DNA of 64,000 nt, taken from Mucilaginibacter gilvus. Lineage in GTDB: Bacteria; Bacteroidota; Bacteroidia; Sphingobacteriales; Sphingobacteriaceae. Made by a program: the position numbers and the translations under genes. Each line of letters starts with the position of its first letter. Position 1 is the first letter of the stretch. The stretch covers positions 620,001 through 684,000 of the forward strand of contig NZ_SBIW01000001.1 in assembly GCF_004054195.1 (NCBI RefSeq). Reading direction: 5' to 3'. A model generated the notes under the pieces. It saw only the letters and a list, made by a program, of their open reading frames with translations. It was not told the DNA's origin and made no database searches. Positions 1 through 10,800 of the stretch are shown piece by piece.

Positions 1-573
1 GGTGTAGGGGTTTACGTGCTTAAAAAATTGCAGCAGGTAACGCTCCTGCGCTTCAAAAGCTTTTGGGTTAACGAGGGCTTTGTCCTTTCCATAAACATCA
101 GAGAAACTACCGGTATGCTCATCTTTGTCCGGATAGCCGTTACCCCAGAAAGCTATAGGCGTAATAATGGTACGGATACCACGCTCCTCCAGTTTGGCAA
201 GCAGGTAATCAAACAGACGTAAGTGTTCGTTATTTTTAAGGTTCCCCAGCGAATCGCTGATCTCGGTATCCCAAACATGCACCCGAAAGGCTGTTACGCC
301 AAGCCGGGCCAAATGATAAACATCCGCATTTATCGCTTTCTCCAGATCTACACCCAGGGTTTTATGCGAGCGGTAGCCGTATGCAAAAGGTACCGTATAA
401 TTCACGCCGAAAAAGCTTGCCTCGCTATCGTCCGTTTGCAAGCGGATAACGCCCTTGGCATCGATATAAATTTCGTTCGCCTTGTTTTTAGGCACACCTG
501 TTTGCGCGCGGCCAACAGTGGCCGCGCCAAGCAGGTAAAAGCAGGTTACAATTATTAAAGCCTTAAATCTCAT
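1..573 (-). CDS. Secreted TIM-barrel glycoside hydrolase, C-terminal part beyond left edge
   Basis: An open frame runs on the minus strand from an ATG at 573 to the left edge (191 codons, no stop). It starts with a Sec signal peptide (about residues 1-24, ending near GRAQ). After it comes a sequence typical of retaining TIM-barrel glycosidases: FFGVNY near residue 53, a stretch on how the catalytic barrel begins (FRVHVWD near 97) and AFWGNGYP near 142. No N-terminal jelly-roll precedes the barrel, which fits a GH5/cellulase-like or GH2-TIM-only enzyme better than a classical GH2. It lies downstream of the GH53 gene on the same strand, 231 bp away, so it probably belongs to the same galactan locus. 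The family assignment is tentative because the acid/base and nucleophile lie off the window. Confidence 0.6.
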   Translation of the reverse strand, partial: MRFKALIIVTCFYLLGAATVGRAQTGVPKNKANEIYIDAKGVIRLQTDDSEASFFGVNYTVPFAYGYRSHKTLGVDLEKAINADVYHLARLGVTAFRVHVWDTEISDSLGNLKNNEHLRLFDYLLAKLEERGIRTIITPIAFWGNGYPDKDEHTGSFSDVYGKDKALVNPKAFEAQERYLLQFFKHVNPYT

Positions 574-606
574 CAACCGTTTATATGTAATACAAGAATT
601 TATAAA

Positions 607-753
607 GCGTTCCGATGGAACGCTACTGCATCATTTAATTTTTTCTACCCATAATGTATCCCGCTGGGATAACGGTATGCTTCCATCGTTCCATCGGAAC
701 AGTTTATAGGTAGAAATAAGCAAAGTATCCATTTTTACGTTCCATCGGAACGT
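607..753. repeat. Four short palindromes between glycosidase genes (REP-like or operators)
   Basis: Three near-identical palindromes have the core GTTCC-N3-GGAAC: GCGTTCCGATGGAACGC (607-623), GTTCCATCGGAAC (688-700) and ACGTTCCATCGGAACGT (737-753). A fourth palindrome, ATCCCGCTGGGAT, lies at 658-670. They fill the gap between the stop of the GH53 gene and the start of the next glycosidase. The unequal spacing (68 and 36 bp between the like copies) and the unrelated fourth palindrome suggest interspersed extragenic palindromes rather than a set of operators. Binding sites for a LacI-type or other dimeric regulator cannot be excluded. Confidence 0.6.
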
Positions 754-804
754 TTTATGTTAGTTGAAATGCTAAAAATACAATGCCCAAAAAACCGCGG
801 GTAC

Positions 805-1839
805 TTACTGTATTAAAAATGCATCCATTGCGACGGTTGGTTTACCGGTGGCATCAAAAGCACCCAACTGGTAACCTTGCCAACCGTTATAAGCCTGTGG
901 TTCCCAATAGAAAACGCCCAGCCCCTTGCCACCTGCAAGGCTGTTGTTTTTGGTAATAATATCGGTTAAAAATGCTTTGGCTGCCGTAGCTTCGGCAACG
1001 GGCATCCCTACCTCGGCCAGCATTACTTCTTTACCATAGCGGGTTGCCATATCGTTCATATTGGTGAGGCATTGTGCGTTTAGGGTTTGCCAATTGGCTG
1101 CCGTTGGGTAAAGCGACATGCCGATAACATCCCAATTAGCACCGTTTGCCTTCAGCCCGTCAAATATAAAGCGGAACAGGCCATTATCATACCCGTTAGA
1201 AACGTGTACCATGACTTTGCTGGTATTGCTTACGCTCTTAACGGCGGCATAACCGACTTGTACCAAATCGGCATAATTTTTCATGTTAACAGATGCCTTA
1301 CCTTCTTCCCAAAGCATCCCGTTATTGGTTTCGTTACCAACCTGCACCCACTCGGGCGTAATGCCCTTGTCTTTCAGGGCGTTCATTATGCTCAGGGTGT
1401 AAGTGCCTACAGATGCTTTCAACGCGGTAATATCCTGCCCAACCCAGGCGGCAGGTTTTGCTTGGTGACCCGGGTCTGCCCAAATATCGCTGTAATGCAG
1501 ATCGAGCAAAATACGGAACCCGGCGTTCTTTGCACGCTGTGCTTTGGCTACCACATCGGCCGTATTGCACCAGCCATCGGTTGGGTTAACCCATGCCCGC
1601 AGGCGAATGGAGTTGATGCCCTTATCCTTCAAGATCTGGAACAGGTCCTGCTGGGTGCCGGCGCTGTTATAAAATTTGATGCCGCCGGCTTCCATCTGGC
1701 TTACCCAGCTTACGTCGGCTCCTTTTGCATAATTGGCAGCAAGCGCCGAGTCCGGGAAATCCGGCGCGGTAATATCTTTGGTGCAGCCCGCAAAAAGGGC
1801 GGTGGTTATGATGCTAATTCCTATAAATAGTTTCTTCAT
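805..1839 (-). CDS. GH53 arabinogalactan endo-beta-1,4-galactanase, lipoprotein
   Basis: This is a glycoside hydrolase family 53 enzyme, which cuts internal beta-1,4-galactosyl bonds of pectic galactan or type I arabinogalactan. The 344-residue protein begins with a lipoprotein signal peptide (lipobox ending at Cys19, FAGC), so it is probably surface or periplasm anchored. The GH53 fold starts at GADVSWV (residue 40). The acid/base Glu is E170 in QVGNETNNG and the nucleophile Glu is E276 in LAEVGMP; both are conserved. Length is normal for the family. The start is 3 bp from the stop of the SusE-like gene, so the two are co-transcribed. Function assignment is strong; the exact polymer is inferred. 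Confidence 0.93.
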   Translation of the reverse strand: MKKLFIGISIITTALFAGCTKDITAPDFPDSALAANYAKGADVSWVSQMEAGGIKFYNSAGTQQDLFQILKDKGINSIRLRAWVNPTDGWCNTADVVAKAQRAKNAGFRILLDLHYSDIWADPGHQAKPAAWVGQDITALKASVGTYTLSIMNALKDKGITPEWVQVGNETNNGMLWEEGKASVNMKNYADLVQVGYAAVKSVSNTSKVMVHVSNGYDNGLFRFIFDGLKANGANWDVIGMSLYPTAANWQTLNAQCLTNMNDMATRYGKEVMLAEVGMPVAEATAAKAFLTDIITKNNSLAGGKGLGVFYWEPQAYNGWQGYQLGAFDATGKPTVAMDAFLIQ

Positions 1840-1842
1840 TAC

Positions 1843-2916
1843 TTAGTTTTTGGTGATGGAGTACGAGTAATTGCCCGGGTTTGATAAATTTAACACAACG
1901 GTGTAGTTACCATCCGCAGGCACGGTGATATCAGCGCCGTTCAGTTTCAGGAAACCGTTTGCAGGTGCATTATCGCCATAATTGATGTCCCAGCTGTCGT
2001 TCGCGCGGAATTTTATTTTTTTACCCCCAACAAGGTTAGTGGTTATCTTCCACTCTTGCGTGGCAGAACTGAAAGTCATATCCGTATCGTTATCCCAGCC
2101 ACCCGGTGTGCTATCGCCAATAATACCGAACGATGTTTTGGTGGCGCTCCAGGTACTGTTATTTACGTTAGCCTTTAACAGGTAATAGCCTTTAGATGGT
2201 ACAAATAAATTCCCGCTTGCACCGGCAGCAAATGTACCGCTGACATAGCTATCGGTGTTGGTGCTGCTTGCCCAGCCGTAGTTCACTTTCCACTCCACAT
2301 CTTCGGTGTATTTGAAAGCAAAGTCGGTAGCGTTGTTAAAATCCACATAACCTTCGTATACCTTATCGTCTTTTACCGATGCCACTTTTGGCGCGGTAGC
2401 CGGGGCCCAGCCCTGGTAAGCACCGGGAACAAATAGGCCCGGGTAAACAATAATAATGGGGTAAGTAGTTACCGTAAGGTTTAAAACATTACTGTAAAGC
2501 GTGTTTACGCCGGGGCGCAGTTCTGCTTTAACCCTTACTTCCAGGCCGGAAGCTGTACCTGCCGAGTAACCCATTAATGCCAGGGCGTTGTTAAGATCGG
2601 CAACGTTAAATTTTTGCGCGCTGGCCGCTGCGTCTATCGGAAACTCCTTCGGCGAGGCAAAATTATTGCCTGCCTTATCTAATTGCAGGGTGTATTGCAC
2701 CGCCGCGTTGTAGCTGTAATCGGCCTTGTTCCAGTTGAAAGCCACGGCTTCGGTGGTTGCCTTATCACTGCTGAGCACCAGCGTGCTCGCGGTAGCGGTA
2801 AGTGCCGGCGCTGTTCCGTCTGACGATTTAACCAGTATATCGTCCCGTTTGCAGCCGCTGATGACAATCAGCAGTGCCAGCCCGCCAAATAATGCCTTTG
2901 ATATATTCTTTTTCAT
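1843..2916 (-). CDS. SusE/SusF-like outer-membrane glycan-binding lipoprotein
   Basis: The 357-residue protein has a lipoprotein signal (ISGC, Cys22), a SusE-type N-terminal Ig-like domain (about residues 35-150, rich in the pattern LxLxxD) and two beta-sandwich modules. The first begins at FVPGAYQGW and the second at FGIIGDSTPGGWDND; these are the starch-binding-type repeats of SusE/SusF. Such proteins sit on the cell surface and hold the glycan next to the SusCD complex. It lies between susD-like (19 bp upstream) and GH53 in a single operon. The ligand is inferred to be galactan from the neighbouring enzyme. Confidence 0.88.
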   Translation of the reverse strand: MKKNISKALFGGLALLIVISGCKRDDILVKSSDGTAPALTATASTLVLSSDKATTEAVAFNWNKADYSYNAAVQYTLQLDKAGNNFASPKEFPIDAAASAQKFNVADLNNALALMGYSAGTASGLEVRVKAELRPGVNTLYSNVLNLTVTTYPIIIVYPGLFVPGAYQGWAPATAPKVASVKDDKVYEGYVDFNNATDFAFKYTEDVEWKVNYGWASSTNTDSYVSGTFAAGASGNLFVPSKGYYLLKANVNNSTWSATKTSFGIIGDSTPGGWDNDTDMTFSSATQEWKITTNLVGGKKIKFRANDSWDINYGDNAPANGFLKLNGADITVPADGNYTVVLNLSNPGNYSYSITKN

Positions 2917-2935
2917 CTTTTATGATCTGTAAATA

Positions 2936-4516
2936 TTAATAACCTGCGTTTTGTACAAGATTAGGGTTGGCTATGATATCTGTTGACGGCAACGGATAAA
3001 GCACACGGAAGGCCTCAACGCCTTTACCGGCCTTGGCACCACCCTTCCACGGCCACAGGTAATTATCACCGGTGAACCTGCCGTAACGGATCAGGTCCGA
3101 ACGGCGGAAGCCTTCCCAATACAATTCGCGGCCACGCTCATCCAAAACGTCGTTTAGGGTATAGCTGGTTATGTTGCCGCTGGCATTACCATAAGCACGG
3201 GCGCGCAACAAGTTCAGGTAGGTAATAGCCTGCCCTTCTGCACCTGTACCGCCGCGTTTTACAGCCTCGGCATAAACCAGGTACATCTCCGCAAGGCGAA
3301 ACAACGGGAAATCGGTTGACGCATATACGCCATTTGCAGATGCGGGGATAGCACCCGTAGATGTGATGTTTTTGAATTTAGTTACAGCCAGCCCATCGGT
3401 GTAAACCGTAATGTCGTTCATTTCGATATTGCCGGGGGCGAACATGGCGCGTTTATCGGTAGCGCCGCTATAATCGGCAAATAGCAGGGGTAAGTTTTTT
3501 GTTGCACGCATCCCGCTCCAGCCACCGTTTGGCACGCCGAAGGTTTTTGGGTCGAGCGCCGCGCTGATAGCTGCGTTTATTAGGTAAGTAGTGCCACCAT
3601 ACGTTTGTGAGTTTACACCATCGTAGTTAAGCGCCAGTATGGTTTCGGGGTTGTTTACGTTGTTGTCCCCCAGGAAAAGGTTAGCATACTTGGGGTTTAA
3701 AGTATAACCCGAACTGATCACTTTTTGCGCGGCGGTAATCGCCTCGGTGTAACGTGCCTGGCCGGTGTATACTTCGGCGTTGAGGTAAAGCCTTGCCAGC
3801 AATGCATTGGCGGCGGCTTTATCGGCACGGCCATACTCATTTTGCTTTGCATCAACCAATAAGGGTTCAATAGCTTTCAGTTCCGATTCGATATAGGTGA
3901 ACAAATCGGCACGTTTTATCTGCGAGGGGATAAATTTACCAATCGGGTCGTTCTCGGTCACAAATGGCGGGTTGCCAAACAGATCCAGCAACACCCAATA
4001 CTCGTAGGCCCGTAAAAAACGTGCCTCGGCCTGGTAGTGGCGAATGTTATCCGCTTCTGAGCCAGTGATATTGCGACTGCTCAGTTTTGCCTCTGCGGAT
4101 TCGCGGATGAACTCGTTACACGCCGTAATGTGGTACATGCTGCGGCTATACAAGCCACGGATCATGATGTTAGTGGATGTCCAGTTCATCACATGGAAAT
4201 CCTGCAAACCGGGGTCGTTCCAAACAATGGCCGCCTCGTCTGTCGTTAGTTCCTGCAGGTTCCAAAACAAGCGTAAAAAATCTGACGAACCCTGGTCTAT
4301 ACCCGCTACATCTCCTACAGTTGCATCGGGGCCTCCGTTGCCGGTTAGGGCAAAGCCGCCGTACATTTTGGCTAACACCTGCTTGTAGCCCGCGGGGGTA
4401 TTGTAAGCCAAATCCGCGGTAATGGCGTTGGTTGGCGTCCGGTTAAGGTCCTTTTTGCACCCGGCCGATAAGATGATCAGCACGGATAAGCCTATTATAT
4501 AATTAAATTTTTTCAT
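2936..4516 (-). CDS. RagB/SusD family nutrient-uptake outer-membrane lipoprotein
   Basis: SusD-like proteins form the hinged lid on the SusC TonB-dependent transporter and bind the oligosaccharide. The 526-residue product has a lipoprotein signal (SAGC, Cys20), the helical TPR-like core (for example FLRAYEYWVLLDLFGNPPFV near residue 170) and the typical C-terminus (YPLPSTDIIANPNLVQNAGY). The gene begins 8 bp after the SusC-like gene, and the two are translated together. Substrate specificity cannot be read from sequence alone. Confidence 0.95.
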   Translation of the reverse strand: MKKFNYIIGLSVLIILSAGCKKDLNRTPTNAITADLAYNTPAGYKQVLAKMYGGFALTGNGGPDATVGDVAGIDQGSSDFLRLFWNLQELTTDEAAIVWNDPGLQDFHVMNWTSTNIMIRGLYSRSMYHITACNEFIRESAEAKLSSRNITGSEADNIRHYQAEARFLRAYEYWVLLDLFGNPPFVTENDPIGKFIPSQIKRADLFTYIESELKAIEPLLVDAKQNEYGRADKAAANALLARLYLNAEVYTGQARYTEAITAAQKVISSGYTLNPKYANLFLGDNNVNNPETILALNYDGVNSQTYGGTTYLINAAISAALDPKTFGVPNGGWSGMRATKNLPLLFADYSGATDKRAMFAPGNIEMNDITVYTDGLAVTKFKNITSTGAIPASANGVYASTDFPLFRLAEMYLVYAEAVKRGGTGAEGQAITYLNLLRARAYGNASGNITSYTLNDVLDERGRELYWEGFRRSDLIRYGRFTGDNYLWPWKGGAKAGKGVEAFRVLYPLPSTDIIANPNLVQNAGY

Positions 4517-4524
4517 GGTCGTAA

Positions 4525-7497
4525 TTAAAAATCAAGGTTAACACCTAATACAAATGTGCGCGGGCGCGGGTAGAAATTGTTATCGATACCGCTGCTTATT
4601 TCCGGGTCGAGGCCGGAGTATTTGGTAACGATGAATACGTTTTGGCAATTGGCATTCAGGCGCAGCCCTACTTTGCTGGTTGGCCCGAATATTTTACCCG
4701 CGTTGTACGATAGCCCTAAGTTATCCATCCGTAAGAACGAACCGTTCTCTACATAATAATCGCTCAGGTACTGGTTGTTATCAAAGCCCGATTTAAAGAT
4801 CTCGGTGCTTACGTTACCCAGGAATCCAGCCGGGTTAAGCAGGTTGCGAGTTACCCCAATATTGGCTTTTACGTTGTTATAAACATAGTTGCCCAGGTTT
4901 GCGCGCAACACGGTAGAGAGCGACCATTTTTTGTAGCTCAGCTGTGTGCTGAAACCTAAGATATACTTAGGCACGGCAGACTGAAAGCGGTACAAATCCT
5001 TCTCGTTGATGATGTTATCGCCGTTAAGGTCTTCATATATGCCCTCTTTTGGTTTGCCCGTGGCATCGTAAACTTGTTTGTACAGGTAATACGAGTAAGT
5101 GTTATAACCTACCGAATTGATCTGCACGGTATTTCCTGTACCGCCCGAGATCCCGCCGGTTAACACACCCGGGTAAGTAGGGCTTTCTACATTGGTAAGC
5201 CTGGTGATCTTGTTGCTGTTGTAGGTAAAGTTAAACCCGGCATCCCAGCTAAAGTTGCTGCTTTTTACCAACGCTCCGTTGATGGCAAACTCCACGCCTT
5301 TGTTCTCAATGTTACCCACATTGGTAGTGATGGTATTGCTAAAGTTTGAACCTAAAGGGATAGGGATGTTGTTCAGCAGGTCCTTTGTTTTCTTGAAATA
5401 AACATCAACGCTACCGTTTACACGGCCATCAAACAGGCCAAAATCCATACCGGCGTTGTAAGTAGCTGTTTGCTCCCATTTGATTGATTTATCGTAGGCC
5501 TGCGGGGCGTACATGCCGTAAAAAGTATCGCCTAACTGGTATTTGGCAGCGGCAACGCTTAGCGCATAAGTAGGCAGGTAAGAGTAGTATGGAATGCCAT
5601 CCTGCTGGCCGGTTACACCATAGCTTAAGCGGAGTTTAAGGTCGCTGATGGTTTTAGAATCTTTCAGGAAGTTCTCTTGGTTTATCCTCCAGGTGAAAGC
5701 TGCCGACGGGAATACGCCCCACCTGTTCTCGGGTGCGAATCTCGATGAACCATCGGTACGTACCGAACCGGCCAGGATATACTTGTTATTGAACGTATAA
5801 ATGGCACGGCCGTAGTAAGAGATAAGCGTAGTTTGTGGTTTATCAAACGCAAAGGCTGGTTCAGAACCGGCTACCACCACATGGTTGGCATTGTAGCTTG
5901 GGTAATAAAATATTTTGGTTAAAAAATCATAGTAACCATAACCCGCGGTTACATTAATGTTACTGTTGATGCCCTTCAGGTCTTTAATGTAATTGAGGTA
6001 AAACTCGCCTACCTTATTGCTGATGTTTTGTTGATAGTTATTATCGAGCCCTTGCACGGCAAAACTTTGCGCCGCGTTTGCAGGCACGTAGGTGGTACCT
6101 TTACCGTTTGAGATATCATACCCCAGGTTTAAATTGGCATGTAACTCGGGTAAAAAATGCATCGAATAATCAAACTGGGCGTTGCCGTAGCTGCGTTTTA
6201 CCTGGCTGTTATCGCTGCGCTGAGCTAATAAGGCGATGGGGTTACGCGTTGCATTGGGGTTAGGGATAACCGAGCCATCGCTGCTGGTGTTTGCCCACTC
6301 GTAGTAGTTACCAAATGAGTTTTTCACGTAAACCGGCTGCGTTGGGTCGAAAGAAACGGCGGAGCCGATGGCGCCCTGGTTTGCAAAGCGGCTTTCTGTT
6401 AAAGCGCCTTTCAGGTTCACATCTATCTTCAGGTGGTTATCAAACAGTTTTGGGTTAATGGTGATGCTACCTGTGGTACGCTGCAATTTATCGGTAACCA
6501 ATACACCCACCTGCCTCAGGTATCCGCCAGAGATACGGAAAGGGATAGTTTTATAAGTACCGGCAACGCTCAAGTTATTATCGGTACCCAGTGAGGTTTG
6601 GTAGATCTTATCCTGCCAGTCGGTGTTTTCGGTACCGAGCATGGCTTTCTGCGCGGCGGAGCCGTTGGTGTTCACATAATCGCGAAACGCTGCCGGACTA
6701 AGTACATCCAGCTTTTTACCAACCTTATAGGCCGATAACTGCGTGCTGAAGTTAAACTTAGGCGCGCCTGATATTCCTTTTTTGGTGGTAATTAAAATTA
6801 CTCCGTTTGATGCCCTGGAACCGTAGATAGCCGTAGCGGATGCATCCTTAAGTACTGTAAAGGTTTCGATATCGTTTGGGTTGATTAGGCTAAGCGGGTT
6901 GGATGCTCCCGAGATGCTGTTGTTGCTCAACGGCACGCCATCTATCACAATTAAGGGGTCGTTACTTGCCGATAGCGAAGCCCCACCACGCACCCGGATA
7001 ACACTACCAGAGCCCGGCGAACCACCATTTGACGTGATGCTGATACCAGGCACTTTACCGGCTATGAGTTGCTCCGGTGTGGTGATACTGCCCTTCTGGA
7101 AGTCTTTGGAGGTTACCGTAGAGACGGCGCCTGTTAGGTTCTTCTTCTGCACAGTACCGTAACCGATCACCACTACCTCGTTAAGGCCTGTAGACGATGG
7201 CTTAAGGCTGGCGTTGAATTTTGTATCGCCGTTAACCGGAATCAGTTGCTGCAAAACCTCGTAGCCCACAAATTTTACCGAAACGGAAATACTCCCGGCG
7301 GGTAAACCTGTGAGCGTGTATTTACCATCGGTATTGGTAATGGTGGCTTTGCCACCCGCCGAAACGGTGGCGCCCGGTAAGGGTAGCCCGGTTTCATCAA
7401 GCACCTGCCCGCTGATGCTGCCGGTTTGCGCATGAACGCACAGCGCGGTGAAAATAAACACTAATAAAAGTGTTAGTTTTAGATAAAGTTTTTTCAT
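4525..7497 (-). CDS. SusC/RagA family TonB-linked outer-membrane transporter
   Basis: This 990-residue transporter imports oligosaccharides across the outer membrane using TonB energy. It has a signal peptide (cleavage after VHAQ, residue 24), a carboxypeptidase-regulatory-like domain (residues 25-105, GSISGQVLDETGLPLPGATV), a plug domain (about 118-235, with the SusC signature ASATAIYGSRASNGVILITTK) and a 22-strand barrel to the C-terminal Phe. The TonB box is probably the EVVVIGYG segment at residue 107. It is first in the operon that runs to the left edge, and its promoter must lie in the 7498-7820 divergent gap. Slightly short for the family but complete. Confidence 0.95.
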   Translation of the reverse strand: MKKLYLKLTLLLVFIFTALCVHAQTGSISGQVLDETGLPLPGATVSAGGKATITNTDGKYTLTGLPAGSISVSVKFVGYEVLQQLIPVNGDTKFNASLKPSSTGLNEVVVIGYGTVQKKNLTGAVSTVTSKDFQKGSITTPEQLIAGKVPGISITSNGGSPGSGSVIRVRGGASLSASNDPLIVIDGVPLSNNSISGASNPLSLINPNDIETFTVLKDASATAIYGSRASNGVILITTKKGISGAPKFNFSTQLSAYKVGKKLDVLSPAAFRDYVNTNGSAAQKAMLGTENTDWQDKIYQTSLGTDNNLSVAGTYKTIPFRISGGYLRQVGVLVTDKLQRTTGSITINPKLFDNHLKIDVNLKGALTESRFANQGAIGSAVSFDPTQPVYVKNSFGNYYEWANTSSDGSVIPNPNATRNPIALLAQRSDNSQVKRSYGNAQFDYSMHFLPELHANLNLGYDISNGKGTTYVPANAAQSFAVQGLDNNYQQNISNKVGEFYLNYIKDLKGINSNINVTAGYGYYDFLTKIFYYPSYNANHVVVAGSEPAFAFDKPQTTLISYYGRAIYTFNNKYILAGSVRTDGSSRFAPENRWGVFPSAAFTWRINQENFLKDSKTISDLKLRLSYGVTGQQDGIPYYSYLPTYALSVAAAKYQLGDTFYGMYAPQAYDKSIKWEQTATYNAGMDFGLFDGRVNGSVDVYFKKTKDLLNNIPIPLGSNFSNTITTNVGNIENKGVEFAINGALVKSSNFSWDAGFNFTYNSNKITRLTNVESPTYPGVLTGGISGGTGNTVQINSVGYNTYSYYLYKQVYDATGKPKEGIYEDLNGDNIINEKDLYRFQSAVPKYILGFSTQLSYKKWSLSTVLRANLGNYVYNNVKANIGVTRNLLNPAGFLGNVSTEIFKSGFDNNQYLSDYYVENGSFLRMDNLGLSYNAGKIFGPTSKVGLRLNANCQNVFIVTKYSGLDPEISSGIDNNFYPRPRTFVLGVNLDF

Positions 7498-7820
7498 TTA
7501 ATTGGTTTAATTGGTTTGGTTCGGCTTATAAACAAGCGCCGCTAAATCATCCCCCGCATTAACAATGGCATTGCCGGCAAAAATTGTCAAACAAGAAAAT
7601 CGGTACAATTGGCGTGTTACAAAACAGTTGCAAGATAGGCTGCCTTTATGCCCGGGGCTTTGTGCAAATCAGCGTAAAAATTGTCCAAATCAGCTTTTTT
7701 ATACGGCAAGTGGTCATTAATTGGGCTCGTTTCAAAATAAATCAACCAATAAAGCCTATAATTGACTAACCATTATGAGGATTGCCCGTTAGCCTTAAAA
7801 GCAATTACCAGGAACACATC
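7498..7820. promoter_or_regulatory. Divergent intergenic region between SusC operon and hybrid regulator
   Basis: The 323-bp gap has no credible gene. It must hold the promoter of the SusCDE-GH53 operon (leftward) and that of the hybrid two-component regulator (rightward). I see no clear TAnnTTTG promoter or long direct repeat, so the binding site of the adjacent AraC-type domain is not located. The regulator's ribosome binding region is CCAGGAA just before the ATG at 7821. Confidence 0.5.
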
Positions 7821-10800
7821 ATGACTAAAATTTCGGCCCGGTTAGTTTGCTTTTACCTGCGCGTTGTGAGGGTGACCGGCTATGTATTGTTGTTTTCTAC
7901 CACCAGCTCTTTTGCCCAGTCGCCGGGCATTACTTTTAAGCATATTAATTACGAGCAGGGCTTATCAAACAGTACCATAGAAGCCATTACCCAGGATAGC
8001 CAGGGCTTTATCTGGATAGGCACGCGAGATGGGCTCAACCTTTACGATGGTTACCGGATGACGGTGTTCCGCAACGAAAAAGGCAACCCCGGCACCTTAA
8101 GCGATAACTACATCACCTGCCTTTATACCGATAAACAGAACACACTTTGGATAGGCACATTAAACGGGCTCAACCGCTTTGACGAAACCACAAAATCTTT
8201 TACCTCATACGTAAAACAGGCTGATGCAAACAGCATCACAGGTAATACCATCAACGCTATAATGGAGGATGCGGATAAAAAACTATGGATCTGTACCAAT
8301 AAGGGCCTGGATGTATTTGATCGCGGCAGCAAAAAATTCTCGCATATTACAAATCCTATGCTGCAGAGTTCTGTCAATTACATTCTGCAGGATAACAAAG
8401 AAAACATTTGGATAGCGGTTGATGGCGGGTTAGTAAAATACCTGCCCGGCACCAAAAGCTTCGCCATGCAGATAAAGGATAGCGGCCTGGGCATCAATTT
8501 TATTCAAGGAGGGTTAAACGGGCAGGTGTGGCTTGCAACAAAAGGCAAGGGACTAATAGTGCTAAACCCGGATGGCAAGTATAAAACCTATCGCCATAGC
8601 GATACAAACGCCGCGAGTTTGGGTAACGACCAAATCTTAAGTTTGCTGCGCGACAAGGCCGGCCATATTTGGGCTGGGACTATTAACGGCGGCTTAAACC
8701 TGTTCAACAACGATACCGAGGACTTTACTAAATACACCTACCAGCCTGCCAAGCCCTACAGCCTGAGCCAGCGTACCATATCTGCCATATTTGAAGACAG
8801 GCAGGGCAATTTTTGGATAGGCACACACCGCGGCGGCGTAAACTTATATAACCCGGGCGCTAAAAAATTCAACGTTTACCGGCAAGAAGTTGGCGCGAAC
8901 AGCCTGAGCTACAACGATGTAAAATGCTTTGAAGAAGACCATTACCGCAGGATATGGGTGGGTACTGATGGTGGCGGCCTGAACCTTTTTAACCAGCAGC
9001 AACAAACGTTTACCACCTATCGCCACCGGGTTAACGATGGTAACAGCCTGGGCAGCGATGCCGTGCTGGATATTACCGAGGATAGGCAGAACCGCCTTTG
9101 GATCTCTACCTGGGGTGGCGGCCTAAACCTGATGGGGGCTGCTTTTGGTTCCTTTACGAGTTTTAAAAATAACCCGGCGAGCCCATCATCCATCTCTTCA
9201 GATTTTGTGCAGAATGTTTACCAGGATAAGGCCGGCGCATTATGGGTAGGCACTTATTTTGGCGGCTTGAACCGTTTTGATCCAACAACCAAAAAGTTCA
9301 CCCGGGTAATTGCCGACCCGGCTGGTAAAACAAAACTGCAGGGGAATAATATAGTAGCCCTTAATGAAGATGCTGATGGCAATTTATGGATAGGCACCGA
9401 TGATGGCGGGCTTAACTGTTACCGCAAGCAGAGCCAAAGATTTGAACATTACTTTGATAAGGAGAACAAGAAACCCGATATCCGCGTGATATTTACCGAC
9501 CATACCGGCGGGTTATGGATAGGGCAATCTGGCTTATACAAATACGATAGACAGAAAAACACGTTCTCGCTTTTTACCTCCGAGGCCGGCCTGGGCCACG
9601 ACTTTATAAAAGGCCTTACCGAAGATGGCCAGGGCAACCTGTGGGTATCTACATCCAATGGCCTGGTTAAATTAAATCCAGGGACACGACACGCCAATAA
9701 ATTCAACACCAGCGATGGCCTGCAGGCGATGGAGTTTGAGGTGAACGCTTACATGAAAACCAGGGACGGGCAAATGTTCTTCGGCGGTATCAACGGTTTC
9801 AACTCCTTCTATCCCCGCGGTATTAAAAGCAACCATTACGTGCCGCCGGTTTACATTACCGATTTTCAGATCTTTGGTAGATCCGCGCTGCCGGGAAAAG
9901 ATTCAACGCTGGAAAAAGACATCAGCCTAACGCAACATATCAAGCTCAATTACCTGCAATCCAGCATCTCGTTCAGCTTTGCGGCGTTGAATTACCTGGC
10001 CCCCGAGAATAACAAATACGCCTACAAGCTAACCGACTTTGATAAAAGCTTTAATTACACCAACACGGCACCACAGGCAACCTACACCAATCTCGATCCC
10101 GGTGACTACACCTTCACCGTAAAAGCCGCCAATAACGATGGCGTTTGGAATAACACAGGCAGATCTATCACCATTACCATAACGCCGCCATGGTGGCTAA
10201 CCTGGTGGTTCCGTACATTGGTTGTCTTATTAAGCCTGGGTATGGCGTATGCAATTATCCGCTACCGGCAAAACCTGCAGCTCAAAAAACTGGAAGAAGA
10301 GAAAAAGGAGGAGGTACACCAACTACAGCTGCAATTTTTCACCAACATCTCGCACGAGTTTCGTACCCCGCTTACGCTGTTGCTTGGCCCGCTGGAAAAA
10401 CTGATGGGGAATGGAGCCCAGCCCGAAAGCCGTACCTACCAGCTAATGTACCGCAATGCTACGCGCCTGATGAACCTGATAAACGAGTTGATGGATTTCC
10501 GCAAGGCAGAAGCCGGTGTATTGAAGCTGAATGTTACACCCGGCAATATTACCGTTTTTATGAACGAGATAACCGGCGAATTTGACCTTTGGGCAGAACA
10601 AAAGCATATTAAATTCACGCTCCAAAACTTCGATCTTGTCGGCAAAGAAGTATACTTCGACAGGCAACTGTTAGAAAAAATACTGCTTAATCTTATCAAT
10701 AACGCGTTCAAGTACACCAACGATGGCGGCGAAATTACCGTAAAGCTGTTTTTTGATGAGCGCGAGTTTAAACCATCCTACCAAAACGAACTGAAGATAA

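Noticed and set aside
607-753. Palindromes as a CRISPR array
   Set aside because: Units are 13-17 bp, unequally spaced and self-palindromic; no cas genes nearby.
1087-1830. Long plus-strand frame of 247 codons over the GH53 gene
   Set aside because: It is fully antisense to a strongly supported GH53 gene, has no domain and results from codon bias of the real gene.
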